Position numbers and translations under genes: made by a program. Below, one piece after another: positions 16,662 through 25,973 of a DNA stretch of 50,465 nt. This stretch comes from Bacteroidota bacterium. GTDB taxonomy: Bacteria > Bacteroidota > Ignavibacteria > UBA10030 > UBA6906. Numbering within the stretch: the stretch's first letter is position 1; every line of letters begins with the position of its first letter. The notes beneath the pieces were generated by a model. It made no database searches. It was not told where the DNA came from and saw only the letters and a list, made by a program, of their open reading frames with translations. The stretch spans positions 1 through 50,465 of the forward strand of contig JAHBUR010000031.1 of the NCBI GenBank assembly GCA_019637975.1, written 5' to 3'.

Positions 16662-16811
16662 CTTGCCGAAAAGGTGACCGCCTTTGTCATATTTGTTCCT
16701 CCATGTGGTAATCATTTCTCAATATTGGGAAGTTGTGTCCGGTAGCTGATGCCGAGTATTCAACTTTCCTGCCTAATTCCCCGCTTTTCCGCAGTTTAGA
16801 GCTTCGCAAGT

Positions 16812-16827
16812 TGGCACATTACATGAA
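16812..16827 (+). promoter_or_regulatory. Possible sigma54 (-24/-12) promoter
   Basis: TGGCAC at 16812-16817 is a perfect -24 element. The -12 box five bases on is ATGAA, poor against TTGCA. It lies 40 bases before the kinase gene, whose partner is a sigma54 activator, so autoregulation would make sense. Weak evidence. Confidence 0.25.
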
Positions 16828-16867
16828 CTGAACAGGGAGGAGTATTCCATCAACGCCGGAGTAGTAC

Positions 16868-18529
16868 ATGCAAATCACTCACACGATAGCGTTCCGGCTC
16901 TTTCTCATAATCGTCTCGGCTCAGACAATCGTCCTGGGCGTGTTGACGTACGCCGCGGTCAGCATTCAACATTCACAACTGATGGAGCATGTTGAGCTCA
17001 GCGCGCAACGGGTCAGCGATATCATAGCACGCTCAACGCGCCACAGCATGTTGCTGAACAGAAAAGAAGATGTTCAACATATCGTTTCGGCTGTGGGCGG
17101 GGAGCCGGGTATCGAGGGAATACGGATCTACAACAAAGCAGGCGAAGTGATTTTTGCCACGACGCTTCCGGATATTCATACCGTGGTTGACTTGAATGCG
17201 GAGGCATGTGTCAGTTGCCATCCGAACCAGCAGTTGCAGACTCCGCATCCGCCACAAGAAAAACTCTCACGCCTCTTCACAAACCCGAACGGACAGCGGG
17301 TACTCGGATTCATCACACCGATCAGCAACGAGAGACAATGCTCGGATGCGGATTGTCATGCTCATCCTGCAAACAAAACCATTCTCGGTGTGTTGGATGT
17401 GAAGATGTCGCTGACGCAGGTGGATCAAAGGCTTGAGGCAAATAAGAAAAATTTTCTCTTGTTGAGTCTTGGCGCCGCGTTGATTGTAGCCCTCGCCTCC
17501 GGAGGCTTCATCTGGCTCGTCATCAAGAGACCCGTCCAGAAGCTCGTTACCGGTATGCAGATGGTATCATCCGGCAACCTCGAACATCGCCTTGCTCCGC
17601 GTTCGCAAGATGAATTCGGGTTGCTGGCAACGACCTTCAACAAGATGTCGGAAGACCTTGAACGGGCGAGCGACGAGCTGACGTCGTGGTCGAACACGCT
17701 CGAATTAAAGGTGAAGGAGAAGACTGCCGACCTTGAGAAAGCCCACCGGCAACTGATGCGAGTCGAGAAGCTTGCGTCGCTGGGTAATCTCTCGTCGAGT
17801 GTGGCGCACGAACTGAACAATCCCCTTGAAGGCATTCTGACGTTCTCGAAGCTTCTCATCAAGAGAATCAGGAAATCGGCTCTTTCCGAAGATGAAAAGA
17901 AAAACTACTGCGATGAGTTGCAGCTCATGGCCGACGAAGCACAACGATGCGGCAATATCGTCAAGAACTTGCTGGTATTTGCCCGGCAGTCGAGCGTGTC
18001 GATACAAACGGCTCATCTGTCACACGTTATCGAGCGATGTGTTCTGCTCATGTCGCATCATGCGAAGATGCGGGGGGTTTCGTTGAGCAAGGATGAGATG
18101 AGGGGCGATGACACCGTTGAATGCGACGCAAATCAACTTCAGCAGGCAGTGCTTGCCCTGATTGGCAACGCGGTTGAAGCAATCACAAGCGCTCACCCTG
18201 ATGAGAATTCGGAAGGCAAAGTGGAAATCAGCCTCGACGGCCGGCATCCCGATCAGGTTCTCATACGGGTGCGTGACAACGGAATCGGGATGAGTGACGA
18301 AGTCAAGGCACATATTTTTGAACCGTTCTTCACAACAAAATCGGAAGGCAAGGGCGTGGGGCTGGGGCTCTCGATTCTGTACGGGATCATCCAGCGTCAC
18401 CACGGGAATGTGGAAGTGGAATCGGAAACCGGAAAAGGAACCATCTTTACCCTGATTCTGCCGCGGAAGCAACCGACCAAAAATCGGGAAGAACGAACAA
18501 CACCAATCGAAGGAGTTGGTCATGGATAA
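16868..18529 (+). CDS. Sensor histidine kinase with two periplasmic c-heme motifs
   Basis: A 553-residue inner-membrane kinase. TM1 is about residues 10-32. The periplasmic domain is about 33-193, with CVSCH at 114-118 and CSDADCH at 158-164 (CxxCH and Cx4CH), so it probably binds c-type heme and senses redox state or a gas ligand. TM2 is about 195-219, HAMP about 220-272, then a short coiled coil. The HisKA phospho-acceptor is His314 in SVAHELNNPLEG. The HATPase boxes are LIGNAVEA (N), DNGIGM (G1) and GKGVGLGLS (G2). It is NtrB/ZraS-like. GGAG precedes the ATG. Its end overlaps the next gene (GTCATGGATAA), making a classic kinase-regulator pair. Confidence 0.9.
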   Translation: MQITHTIAFRLFLIIVSAQTIVLGVLTYAAVSIQHSQLMEHVELSAQRVSDIIARSTRHSMLLNRKEDVQHIVSAVGGEPGIEGIRIYNKAGEVIFATTLPDIHTVVDLNAEACVSCHPNQQLQTPHPPQEKLSRLFTNPNGQRVLGFITPISNERQCSDADCHAHPANKTILGVLDVKMSLTQVDQRLEANKKNFLLLSLGAALIVALASGGFIWLVIKRPVQKLVTGMQMVSSGNLEHRLAPRSQDEFGLLATTFNKMSEDLERASDELTSWSNTLELKVKEKTADLEKAHRQLMRVEKLASLGNLSSSVAHELNNPLEGILTFSKLLIKRIRKSALSEDEKKNYCDELQLMADEAQRCGNIVKNLLVFARQSSVSIQTAHLSHVIERCVLLMSHHAKMRGVSLSKDEMRGDDTVECDANQLQQAVLALIGNAVEAITSAHPDENSEGKVEISLDGRHPDQVLIRVRDNGIGMSDEVKAHIFEPFFTTKSEGKGVGLGLSILYGIIQRHHGNVEVESETGKGTIFTLILPRKQPTKNREERTTPIEGVGHG

Positions 18530-19868
18530 ACGTGATACCGGAATTCTTGTTGTAGATGATGAACTTATCGTACGCGAGTCACTGACGAAGTGGTTTCGTG
18601 AAGACGGATTCCGTTCGGAAGCGGCCGAAAATGCCGCCGCCGCTCTGCGCAAGCTGCAGAATAGCAATTGGGACATTGCTCTGGTTGACATCAAGATGCC
18701 CGGCATGGACGGCATTGAATTGTTGCAACGTGTCAAAGAGTTGAAGCCTGACCTGTTTGTCATTATTATCACGGCTTTTGCCAGTGTGGATACGGCTGTG
18801 AAAGCACTGAAATTGGGTGCGCATGACTACATTACCAAACCAATTGACCCGGACTACCTCGACCACCTTATCTCGAAAGCGCTGAACGAGAGAAATCTGC
18901 TCCGCGAGAACTTGAAATTGAAGGATGTCGTCAGCGAGCTTTCCGAGCAGGATGAAATTATCGGCGAATCGCCCGAAATGCAACATGTGATGGAGTTGGT
19001 GAAAACAGTTGCACCGACCGACACAACAGTGATGATACGAGGTGAAAGCGGAACCGGAAAAGAACTTGTGGCACGGGCAATCCACAATCACAGCACGAGA
19101 AAATTCTTCCCGATTGTCACAGTAAATTGCGGTGCATTGACCGAAACACTGCTGGAAAGTGAACTGTTCGGACATGAAAAGGGCGCCTTCACCGGTGCCC
19201 AGTACAGGCGCAAAGGCAAAGTCGAACTTGCAGACGGGGGGACTCTGTTCCTCGATGAGATCGGAAACATCAGTCCGAAAACACAAATGGATTTGTTGCG
19301 CGTTATCGAAACGAAACAATTCATGAGAGTGGGGGGAAGTGAGATCATCCGCTCGGATTTTCGCATTATCTGCGCGACCAACCGCGACCTTGAAGTAGCC
19401 GTGAAAGATGGAAGCTTCCGGGAAGATTTGTACTACCGACTGAACGTTTTTACGATTCCCCTGCCGCCGTTGCGAGCACGGAAGGGAGATGTTGCCAAAC
19501 TTGCGCACTACTTCCTTGAGAAATACTCAAAGGCAATGGGCAAGCCGAAGCACGGATTCACTACCGAGGCCATGCACACACTGAAAGCATACGATTGGCC
19601 CGGCAATGTTCGCGAATTGGAAAACGCCGTCGAGCGAGCGGTTGTAATCAGTGCGTGTCCGACCATCGAAAAGCATGATCTTCCCGTGCAGACCCGTTCA
19701 ACGCAACAGGCGAACGGCAAACGCCTTGAGGATATTGAGAAGAAGCATATCGAGGAAATTCTCCACGAAACCGGCTGGAATATCAGCCGCAGCGCTGCGA
19801 TCCTCGATATCGACAGGGTCACCCTCTACCACAAAATCGAGAAATTCGGCCTGAAGCGGAATCAATGA
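18522..19868 (+). CDS. Sigma54-dependent NtrC-family response regulator
   Basis: 448 residues from the ATG at 18522, with AGGAG upstream inside the kinase gene. Receiver domain 1-120 has the acidic pocket VVDDE and phospho-acceptor Asp56 (VDIKMPGMDG). The AAA+ sigma54-interaction domain has Walker A GESGTGK (174-180), the sigma54 loop GAFTGA (221-226) and LFLDEIGNI. A Fis-type HTH at the C-terminus (NISRSAAILDIDRVTLYHKI) binds DNA. All key residues are present. It should activate sigma54 promoters in response to the upstream heme-motif kinase. Its stop overlaps the next start (ATGA), tying the archaemetzincin to the same transcript. Confidence 0.95.
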   Translation: MDKRDTGILVVDDELIVRESLTKWFREDGFRSEAAENAAAALRKLQNSNWDIALVDIKMPGMDGIELLQRVKELKPDLFVIIITAFASVDTAVKALKLGAHDYITKPIDPDYLDHLISKALNERNLLRENLKLKDVVSELSEQDEIIGESPEMQHVMELVKTVAPTDTTVMIRGESGTGKELVARAIHNHSTRKFFPIVTVNCGALTETLLESELFGHEKGAFTGAQYRRKGKVELADGGTLFLDEIGNISPKTQMDLLRVIETKQFMRVGGSEIIRSDFRIICATNRDLEVAVKDGSFREDLYYRLNVFTIPLPPLRARKGDVAKLAHYFLEKYSKAMGKPKHGFTTEAMHTLKAYDWPGNVRELENAVERAVVISACPTIEKHDLPVQTRSTQQANGKRLEDIEKKHIEEILHETGWNISRSAAILDIDRVTLYHKIEKFGLKRNQ

Positions 19869-20407
19869 GAGCAATCCATCTGCTTCCCGTCGGCGATGTG
19901 AAGCACGAGTTGATGGTTGATCTGAAGAACCGGTTGCAGATTACCTTTCATGCCGATGCGCTGATCCTCGCTTCCGGTTTCGACGCGCGGCAGTTCTATG
20001 ACGAACAACGCGGGCAATACAACTCTACCTCAATAATCCGGCATGTGAAGGAAACAACAGGCGGGCATGGCGGAAAACGTTCCAAGGCGTATCTCGCTGT
20101 CACCTCCCATGATTTGTTCATACCGATTTTGACGTATGTTTTCGGAGAGGCGGAATTGGCGGGCGGAGTTGCAGTCGCTTCCTTCTATCGTCTGCAAAAT
20201 GAACTCTACGGACTGCAACCCGACAAGCAACTGCTGATCGACCGTTTGTGCAAAGAGGCAATCCATGAACTCGGGCACGCGTTCGGACTCGTGCACTGCC
20301 AAACACAGGAGTGTGTTATGCATACTTCAACGTATGTTGAGGATATTGATTTGAAGAGTGATACATTCTGCCGGGCGTGTTCTACTCTTCTCAAAAACTA
20401 TCGCTGA
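19865..20407 (+). CDS. amzA: Archaemetzincin-family zinc metalloprotease
   Basis: A 180-residue cytoplasmic protease with the complete archaemetzincin signature. The catalytic zinc site is HELGHAFGLVH (His134, Glu135, His138, His144). A second, structural zinc site comprises Cys145, Cys150 (followed by VM), Cys169 and Cys172 (CRAC). The N-terminus IHLLPVGDV is also typical. No signal peptide. The family is mostly archaeal with scattered bacterial members, and its physiological substrates are largely unknown. Here it overlaps the NtrC-type regulator by 4 bases (ATGA) and so belongs to the two-component operon. That suggests proteolysis of a target under the same redox or heme signal, an inference from position only. 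Confidence 0.93.
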   Translation: MRAIHLLPVGDVKHELMVDLKNRLQITFHADALILASGFDARQFYDEQRGQYNSTSIIRHVKETTGGHGGKRSKAYLAVTSHDLFIPILTYVFGEAELAGGVAVASFYRLQNELYGLQPDKQLLIDRLCKEAIHELGHAFGLVHCQTQECVMHTSTYVEDIDLKSDTFCRACSTLLKNYR

Positions 20408-20435
20408 ATAAAAATCAGGCTATTCTGAACCATCC

Positions 20436-21140
20436 CTAACTTCTTCCGTAGAATTCTTCTCCTTCAATCTCCTCATGGTGAGTGGCAGCAGATGACGCGG
20501 CCAGATCTTGATTCGATTGTGCTAAATGCGAAATTTTCGCAATCACATCGGTCGGTTCGTGCGGTATGCCGTCAACCCCCGTCATGGATTCGTGAACGAT
20601 CTTCTGGGTCTGGTACGCCTTGATGTCGTTGATGGTTTTGTGAACACGTTGAAGGGACGAGTCAATGCGATCGAGCCAACCTGTGGTTTCCGTATCGTTC
20701 TCGTACTTTCGGTACAGGGTTTGAGAACTGACAGAAATTATTGCAAGGGGATTGTTGATATTGTCTTGCAACAGTGAAGTGATTTCGTCAAGAACCTGCA
20801 ATTTTGTCCGCTGGCGGTCGAACTCAAGCTGGACTTTCTGCCTGTATTCTTCCTGCTCGCGGACTTGCTTCCGGTATTTCTGCAATTGGATGACGACAAC
20901 TGCCGTGATCCAGAGAAGAATCATCGAATCGAATTGCAGCACGAAATCGAAAAACCCCGTTGTCGATTCCCTGCTCCGTAAGAAATTGTAGGAACTCAGC
21001 AGAAAGTAAAGGTAGATGACAACTCCGGAAACGATAATCGAGTACTTGTCGATGAAGACAAGAAACCTCGTGTGAGCGCTTGCCATGTATGATTCATATT
21101 TCCCCCCCTTTTTGAATTGCGCCAACAGCTCCCTGATCAT
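20436..21140 (-). CDS. Membrane protein with His-less HisKA-like helix
   Basis: 234 residues. Two membrane helices (about 33-50 and 72-87) are followed by a coiled coil (about 90-118) and a segment that reads like a histidine-kinase dimerisation helix: ITSLLQDNINNPLAIISV. Active HisKA domains have H-E-x-N-N-P here; this protein has Asp126 in the His position and no ATPase domain follows. The last ~50 residues are polar. A close paralogue lies at 26025-26561 (shared FLDKYSI, FFDFVLQFDS, NDIKAYQTQKIV). GAGG precedes the start. It could act as a non-catalytic partner of a histidine kinase or as a scaffold. Single gene, convergent with amzA. Confidence 0.75.
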   Translation of the reverse strand: MIRELLAQFKKGGKYESYMASAHTRFLVFIDKYSIIVSGVVIYLYFLLSSYNFLRSRESTTGFFDFVLQFDSMILLWITAVVVIQLQKYRKQVREQEEYRQKVQLEFDRQRTKLQVLDEITSLLQDNINNPLAIISVSSQTLYRKYENDTETTGWLDRIDSSLQRVHKTINDIKAYQTQKIVHESMTGVDGIPHEPTDVIAKISHLAQSNQDLAASSAATHHEEIEGEEFYGRS

Positions 21141-21247
21141 GGAAATGCCTCATTAATGTAACACGTTGTCGGTTGTGGGAATATAGCAAGGGTGAGAAGA
21201 AGAAACAACGACATCGGCATGGTTCAGAGGAACAAAATCGGAAGATG

Positions 21248-22366
21248 CTATTTCATTTGTCTTCGTTGGAGAGTAGTTTCCCAGCCCGCCGGCAATATGA
21301 AAATGAATCGTTGATCGCGAACATGCACTACCAATGAGTCAGGCGCGGGTGTCTCGGCAATAATTTGCGCAAGATCCTGTTCGTCAAGAGGTTGATCGAG
21401 ATAGAGTGTGAGTTGAGTTGTGTTCGTAATCTGTTCAATGCGAGCAACAACTCTCGTTGAACCGACCGAAAGCTGACGCAACTGGTCCGGAGGCAGTGTC
21501 TGTATTGGTTGCTGCTTGAAGCTGAATTCCGCCGTCGGTGACTTGGTGCCCTGAGTCTGATCGGATTTGGCCACACGCTTTGCGGGTCCGTCAAGTTGCC
21601 GCGGGTCTTTCTGTTTCGCGCGCATCTCAACGTTTGCCGGCTCAACACCTCCAACCATTGGCCGTGGTTGCGGAACTGCAATGCCTTGCAGCCACACGAC
21701 GTCTTCGCCTGCCACTTCAGCGGGTGATTCCGCCATCGCGAGATCGCCTTCGCTCGACGTTGCAACCCGACCGGCGCGTGCTTGCATGTGCTGGGCCTTT
21801 GATTCAGAAACCGTGTGTTCTTCATCCTTTCCGGTTTTCTCGATGGCTGCAGGGGAAGCCTTAGTTGCCATCGCCGGTTGCGTCGGCTCGGTTTGCTTGT
21901 CGCGCAGAATTCGAGGTTCGACGGCGGTTGCGCCGGATTGTGGTTGAGATTGAAGTTCGGGTAACCCGCCCGACGGCGAAGTACTTTCTGTAAGCGCAGA
22001 GTCGGAGGTCGGAGGAAGAACCATCACCACGTCGCCGGAAGTCTCAAGTGACTGAAACCAGCGATTGTAGATTCCAATACCCGTAATGATGACGACTAAC
22101 GCGGCCGCGCTCATGATGTGAACCCACGGTGTTCGCATACCGGGCAGAGCCCCGACTCTCTGCTTCAGTCGCGACTTGAATGCCTCGCGCCCGCCTCGAC
22201 GGATTCCCGCGATAAGCATCTGCTCGGCACGAACAGCCTTCTTGCACACTTCACAAATGCGGAGATGATCCTCGAGTTCGTTCCGTTCTTCAGGATTGAG
22301 TTCGTTCAGAACGAAACGCTCGATCAACTCACTATCATCGGTCCAATGTGTCTCGTCTGCGTGCAT
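21248..22366 (-). CDS. Zinc-finger anti-sigma factor
   Basis: 372 residues. The N-terminal anti-sigma zinc finger has the HxxxCxxC motif (His34, Cys38, Cys41: DHLRICEVCKK). A membrane helix spans about 82-100 (IMSAAALVVIITGIGIY). A long, Pro/Gln/Ala-rich, low-complexity periplasmic region (about 110-300) ends in a short conserved-looking domain (about 310-372, TQLTLYLDQPLDEQDLAQII). Its start overlaps the sigma factor stop by one base (TAATG). By family knowledge the zinc finger sequesters the sigma factor at the membrane, and the external domain would receive an envelope signal. Release could be by proteolysis or a conformational change; the sequence does not say which. Confidence 0.88.
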   Translation of the reverse strand: MHADETHWTDDSELIERFVLNELNPEERNELEDHLRICEVCKKAVRAEQMLIAGIRRGGREAFKSRLKQRVGALPGMRTPWVHIMSAAALVVIITGIGIYNRWFQSLETSGDVVMVLPPTSDSALTESTSPSGGLPELQSQPQSGATAVEPRILRDKQTEPTQPAMATKASPAAIEKTGKDEEHTVSESKAQHMQARAGRVATSSEGDLAMAESPAEVAGEDVVWLQGIAVPQPRPMVGGVEPANVEMRAKQKDPRQLDGPAKRVAKSDQTQGTKSPTAEFSFKQQPIQTLPPDQLRQLSVGSTRVVARIEQITNTTQLTLYLDQPLDEQDLAQIIAETPAPDSLVVHVRDQRFIFILPAGWETTLQRRQMK

Positions 22367-22932
22367 TACATTCTGCCTTCAACAATCTTTTGCAGCGCTT
22401 TCTTGCATTGATACTTTTTCGACTTTGCGGTTTGGGCATTTGCGAAGTTCAATGCCGCGGCAATGTGCTCCATTGTCTGTTCTTCCCAATAGAAGAGAAG
22501 AAGAAGAGACTTGCACGGCTCGCCTAACTCGTCGAGAGCTTCGTGTACGATCCTTGCTTCCTCACTTTCCACCATAATGTCCAACGCCGAGGCCGATTCA
22601 ATATGCCCCGTTGTTTCCTCTATATCTGCAGGTGATTCCCGTCGCAGCCGGGCAAGCCGTCGCAGCCACAGGTTTTTGACGGTGGCGTAGATAAAGGTGC
22701 CTAAACGTGCAGTGTGTTCATACCGGTTTGTCCGTACGCGTTCCCAGAGAATAATCAATGCTTCCTGCAGCAAATCCTCGGCATCATCGTGGCTGCCGTT
22801 GTTCCGAGTAACGTACGAGAGGATCGGCCTTCTGTTCGCTTCGTACAACATCACAAGTCCCTCGTCATCACCTTTACGAATCAAGTCGAGAATCTTTGCA
22901 TCGGAATTGAGGAACAAGAGAGACGAAGCCAT
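22366..22932 (-). CDS. ECF-type RNA polymerase sigma factor
   Basis: 188 residues. Region 2 (about 15-90) includes SYVTRNNGSHDDAEDLLQEALIILWERV and GTFIYATVKNLWLRRLAR, typical of ECF sigma factors. Region 4 (about 125-185) has LDELGEPCKSLLLLFYWEEQTMEHIAAAL and a helix-turn-helix (NAQTAKSKKYQCKKAL). The cognate anti-sigma factor follows with a one-base overlap. The promoter region (22933-23060) is shared with the divergent DUF4139 gene, which makes both directions candidate targets. No clear ECF -35 (AAC-type) motif could be fixed by eye. Confidence 0.93.
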   Translation of the reverse strand: MASSLLFLNSDAKILDLIRKGDDEGLVMLYEANRRPILSYVTRNNGSHDDAEDLLQEALIILWERVRTNRYEHTARLGTFIYATVKNLWLRRLARLRRESPADIEETTGHIESASALDIMVESEEARIVHEALDELGEPCKSLLLLFYWEEQTMEHIAAALNFANAQTAKSKKYQCKKALQKIVEGRM

Positions 22933-23060
22933 TTACCTTTCAACTGTTAATGTCATAAATGGAAGCAAGGTGAACGCAAAAAGATAATAATTCTCAGCAT
23001 AAGTTCCTTCATTCGGGCTTCGGAAGCCGACACAATCCAGTCTCAAACAAGGAGATCCTC

Positions 23061-24551
23061 ATGAAACACATACTCGCAGTTTTCACACTCCTCACAACCT
23101 TCATCGGTGATGCGGACGCCCAACGAGGCAGCGCCGTTGCGGTTGGTGAGCGTACCTCGGTTGATTTGACCATCTACAATCAGAATCTTTCGCTCATTCG
23201 TGAAGAGCGTACGTTCAGTTTGGCCAGAGGCGTCAGCAGCGTCACGGTTCCCGACATTCCCTCAACAATTGACGGCACGTCCGTGCACTTCGTCAGTCTT
23301 ACGGATGCATCAGCTGTCAAGGTGTTGGAGCAGAACTACCAGTTCGATCTGGTGAACCAAGGAAAACTCATGGAGAAGTATCTTGGAAAGAATATTGAGT
23401 TTGTGAGATTGGATGAAGCGACAAAGAAAGAGTACACCGTTGTCGGCAAGCTTCTTGCAACCGGCCATCCGACCAACTACGGCAATGTGAGTTATTCGGG
23501 AGGCATGATTGCCGAAATCAACGGTAAGATAGAAGTCAATCCGGCGGGCAGAGTCATTCTTCCGAGTTTACCGGAGGGATTGATTCTCAAACCGCAGCTT
23601 GAATGGCTCGTGTCGAATACGAAAGAAGGAAATCACAAAACTGAACTGAGCTATCTCGCGGGACAGCTTTCCTGGTCGAGCAACTATGTTGCAGTGCTGG
23701 ATAAGAATGATGCTCGAATCGACCTGACCGGATGGGTTACATTGACTAACAACTCCGGTACGTCGTTCAAGAATGCCGGCTTGAAGCTTGTGGCGGGAGA
23801 TGTGAATATCGTCCGTGACCAGTTTGCACAGGAAGGGAGAATGATGAAAAGCATGGCAATGGCGGACGCAGCCCAGCCGCAATTTGCGCAATCCGAACTG
23901 TTTGAATACAAGCTGTACTCGCTTCAACGCAAAACCGATCTCAACAACAACGAAACGAAACAGATCGAACTGACGTCAGGCAAGAACGTGAATGCGAAGA
24001 AGGTCTTCATCTATGACGGGCTTGCCGGTCAATGGCGCTATTGGGCAAACAACTATTCGTACCGCGGGCAGGGAAGTTTCGGGCAGCAATCCAACACAAA
24101 AGTGGGTGTGTACGTCACGTTCCGGAATGATGCCAGGTCGGGGCTCGGCATTGCGCTGCCGAAGGGGAAAGTTCGTGTGTACAAGAAGGATGATGATGGC
24201 AAAGAACAATTCATTGGCGAGGACCAGATCGATCATACACCAAAGGATGAAGAGTTGCGCCTGTATCTGGGAAATGCTTTCGACATCGTCGGCGAACGGG
24301 CGCAGAAGGATTTCAAATCCATCTCCAGCGGAAAAGTTGTGGAAGAAACGATTGAAATCAAAGTGCGCAACCACAAGAACGAACCGGTCGAAGTACATGT
24401 GTATGAACATCCCTGGCGCTGGAGCCAATGGGAGATTGTTTCGTCAAACTCTGCATGGGAGAAAGTGGATCAATCAACACTGAAGTTCCTTGTGAAGATC
24501 GGGAAAGACGGAGAAAAAGTAGTGAGCTACACGATTCGGTATTCGTGGTAG
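23061..24551 (+). CDS. DUF4139 domain protein, secreted or periplasmic
   Basis: 496 residues with a signal peptide (about 1-20, IGDADAQ). The body matches the DUF4139 family pattern: LTIYNQNLSLIREERTFSLARGVSSVTVPDIPSTIDGTSVHF at the N-terminus and VYVTFRNDARSGLGIALPKGKVRVYKKD...IGEDQIDHTPKDEELRLYLGNAFDIVGER near the end. The function of the family is unknown. AAGGAG lies 8 bases before the ATG. It is transcribed divergently from the ECF sigma gene and 56 bases ahead of the VWA gene, so it may belong to the sigma factor's regulon. Key hydrophobic and polar positions look intact and the length is normal for the family. Confidence 0.88.
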   Translation: MKHILAVFTLLTTFIGDADAQRGSAVAVGERTSVDLTIYNQNLSLIREERTFSLARGVSSVTVPDIPSTIDGTSVHFVSLTDASAVKVLEQNYQFDLVNQGKLMEKYLGKNIEFVRLDEATKKEYTVVGKLLATGHPTNYGNVSYSGGMIAEINGKIEVNPAGRVILPSLPEGLILKPQLEWLVSNTKEGNHKTELSYLAGQLSWSSNYVAVLDKNDARIDLTGWVTLTNNSGTSFKNAGLKLVAGDVNIVRDQFAQEGRMMKSMAMADAAQPQFAQSELFEYKLYSLQRKTDLNNNETKQIELTSGKNVNAKKVFIYDGLAGQWRYWANNYSYRGQGSFGQQSNTKVGVYVTFRNDARSGLGIALPKGKVRVYKKDDDGKEQFIGEDQIDHTPKDEELRLYLGNAFDIVGERAQKDFKSISSGKVVEETIEIKVRNHKNEPVEVHVYEHPWRWSQWEIVSSNSAWEKVDQSTLKFLVKIGKDGEKVVSYTIRYSW

Positions 24552-24607
24552 GTTGATCTGAACGTCAGAGAATTCATTTCCAAAAACAAACATACAGGGA
24601 GAGAACA

Positions 24608-25945
24608 ATGAAGACTTCAGTTGGATGTATCGTGGTGGCGTTTATGATGGCCGCCTCAACATTGGCGTCTGCGGTTCCGACAAGCAAACCGACAATCTCA
24701 ATGGAAGGAAAACTGAACTGTCCGTATATCACTTCGAGCGGAGGTACGGTATACCTGCAGATCATTCTCACAACATCCGGCTTTGAAAGACCGTCGCGTG
24801 AACGGCGCCCGATGAATCTCTCGGTTGTTCTCGACAGAAGCGGTTCAATGTCCGATCAACGAAAGATGGAGTATGCGAAGACGGCACTTGCAACACTCAT
24901 CGACAAACTTGAACGGGATGATATCTTCTCGCTGGTTGTCTATGACGATGTGGTGGATGTGATGCACTCGGCTCAACGGGTTGGCAGCGACAGAAATCGA
25001 CTGAAGCAACTTGTGAGCGACATCTATCCCCGTAACAGCACAAATCTTGGCGGAGGCATGATCGAGGGCTTGAAGCAAGTTGAGAAGAATGTTGGAAAAG
25101 AGTATGTCAATCGCGTCATTCTCCTTTCTGACGGGCTTGCAAACCAGGGAATCACCAGCCCGATTGAATTGAATCGCATTGCCAAACGGTATCGGGAACG
25201 ATCCATCTCGCTTACAACAATGGGTGTCGGGCTGGAGTACAACGAGAACCTGATGATTGGCTTGGCGGAAAGTGGTGGCGGAAACTACTATTTTATCGAA
25301 AGTCCTACCCAACTTGCATCGATGATGAATCGGGAGTTCAACTCCGCATCTTCGATTGTTGCACAGAATGTCTCCATCGAACTGCAACTCGGCAAGGGTG
25401 TGCGTCTTCTTGATGTAATCGGTTGCGAAACAATATCCGGCCGCAATGTGTACCGCATTCCGATTGGCGATGTATATGCCAATGACACAAGGGAAATCAC
25501 TGTTGAGTTGAGCATTCCGAAAGGAAGCGGAACGGCTACTGTTGCCACGGGCAATGTTCGTTACGAATCCTCCCGCATCTCGTTTCGTCCGTCATTCGCT
25601 GCATCAGTTGTGTACACGTCGGATCTGGTTCTGATTGACCGGAATCGTGACATGGAGGTGCAAGCCAAAGCCGATGTTGCGGCTTCAACAAGAGATGTAG
25701 AACGGGCAATGAAGGCCTTGGATGAAGGAAGGAAGGAAGAGGCGCAGGCACAATTGCAGTCCGCAAAGGCATTCCTTGGCTCGTCACCGGCTGCGGCAAG
25801 CAGCGGTGCAGGGGGGGATGCAATCCGGGCGCAAGCGGAACGGCTCGACTCGTACGATGCGGCAGTTCGCGACGCCGAGGTCGATGCAAATCAGGTCAAG
25901 AAAGCCATTCAATACGAGAATTACAGAGTGCAGAAGAAAAAGTAG
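24608..25945 (+). CDS. Secreted VWA-domain protein
   Basis: 445 residues with a signal peptide (about 1-22, STLASA). A von Willebrand factor A domain (about 68-245) has the MIDAS motif DRSGS (Asp76, Ser78, Ser80), the second site Thr in NSTNLGGGMIEGL and the third Asp in ILLSDGLANQG. The MIDAS site is therefore complete and metal binding is expected. A beta-sandwich segment (about 250-340) follows. The C-terminal ~90 residues are helical and charged (AMKALDEGRKEEAQAQLQSA). The architecture resembles the Ca-activated chloride channel-like VWA proteins of bacteria. Cotranscribed with the DUF4139 gene; probably an envelope protein-interaction factor. Confidence 0.87.
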   Translation: MKTSVGCIVVAFMMAASTLASAVPTSKPTISMEGKLNCPYITSSGGTVYLQIILTTSGFERPSRERRPMNLSVVLDRSGSMSDQRKMEYAKTALATLIDKLERDDIFSLVVYDDVVDVMHSAQRVGSDRNRLKQLVSDIYPRNSTNLGGGMIEGLKQVEKNVGKEYVNRVILLSDGLANQGITSPIELNRIAKRYRERSISLTTMGVGLEYNENLMIGLAESGGGNYYFIESPTQLASMMNREFNSASSIVAQNVSIELQLGKGVRLLDVIGCETISGRNVYRIPIGDVYANDTREITVELSIPKGSGTATVATGNVRYESSRISFRPSFAASVVYTSDLVLIDRNRDMEVQAKADVAASTRDVERAMKALDEGRKEEAQAQLQSAKAFLGSSPAAASSGAGGDAIRAQAERLDSYDAAVRDAEVDANQVKKAIQYENYRVQKKK

Positions 25946-25973
25946 AATCGAACGATTTCACAGGCATGTAACG

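Noticed and set aside
16656..16675. Direct AGGTGAC repeats after the FG-GAP gene as a terminator
   Set aside because: The copies are direct, not inverted, and no stable stem with a U-tract forms.
18579..19508. A 309-codon frame antisense to the NtrC-type regulator
   Set aside because: The regulator frame has every expected motif; the antisense frame is His/Phe/Gln-rich noise.
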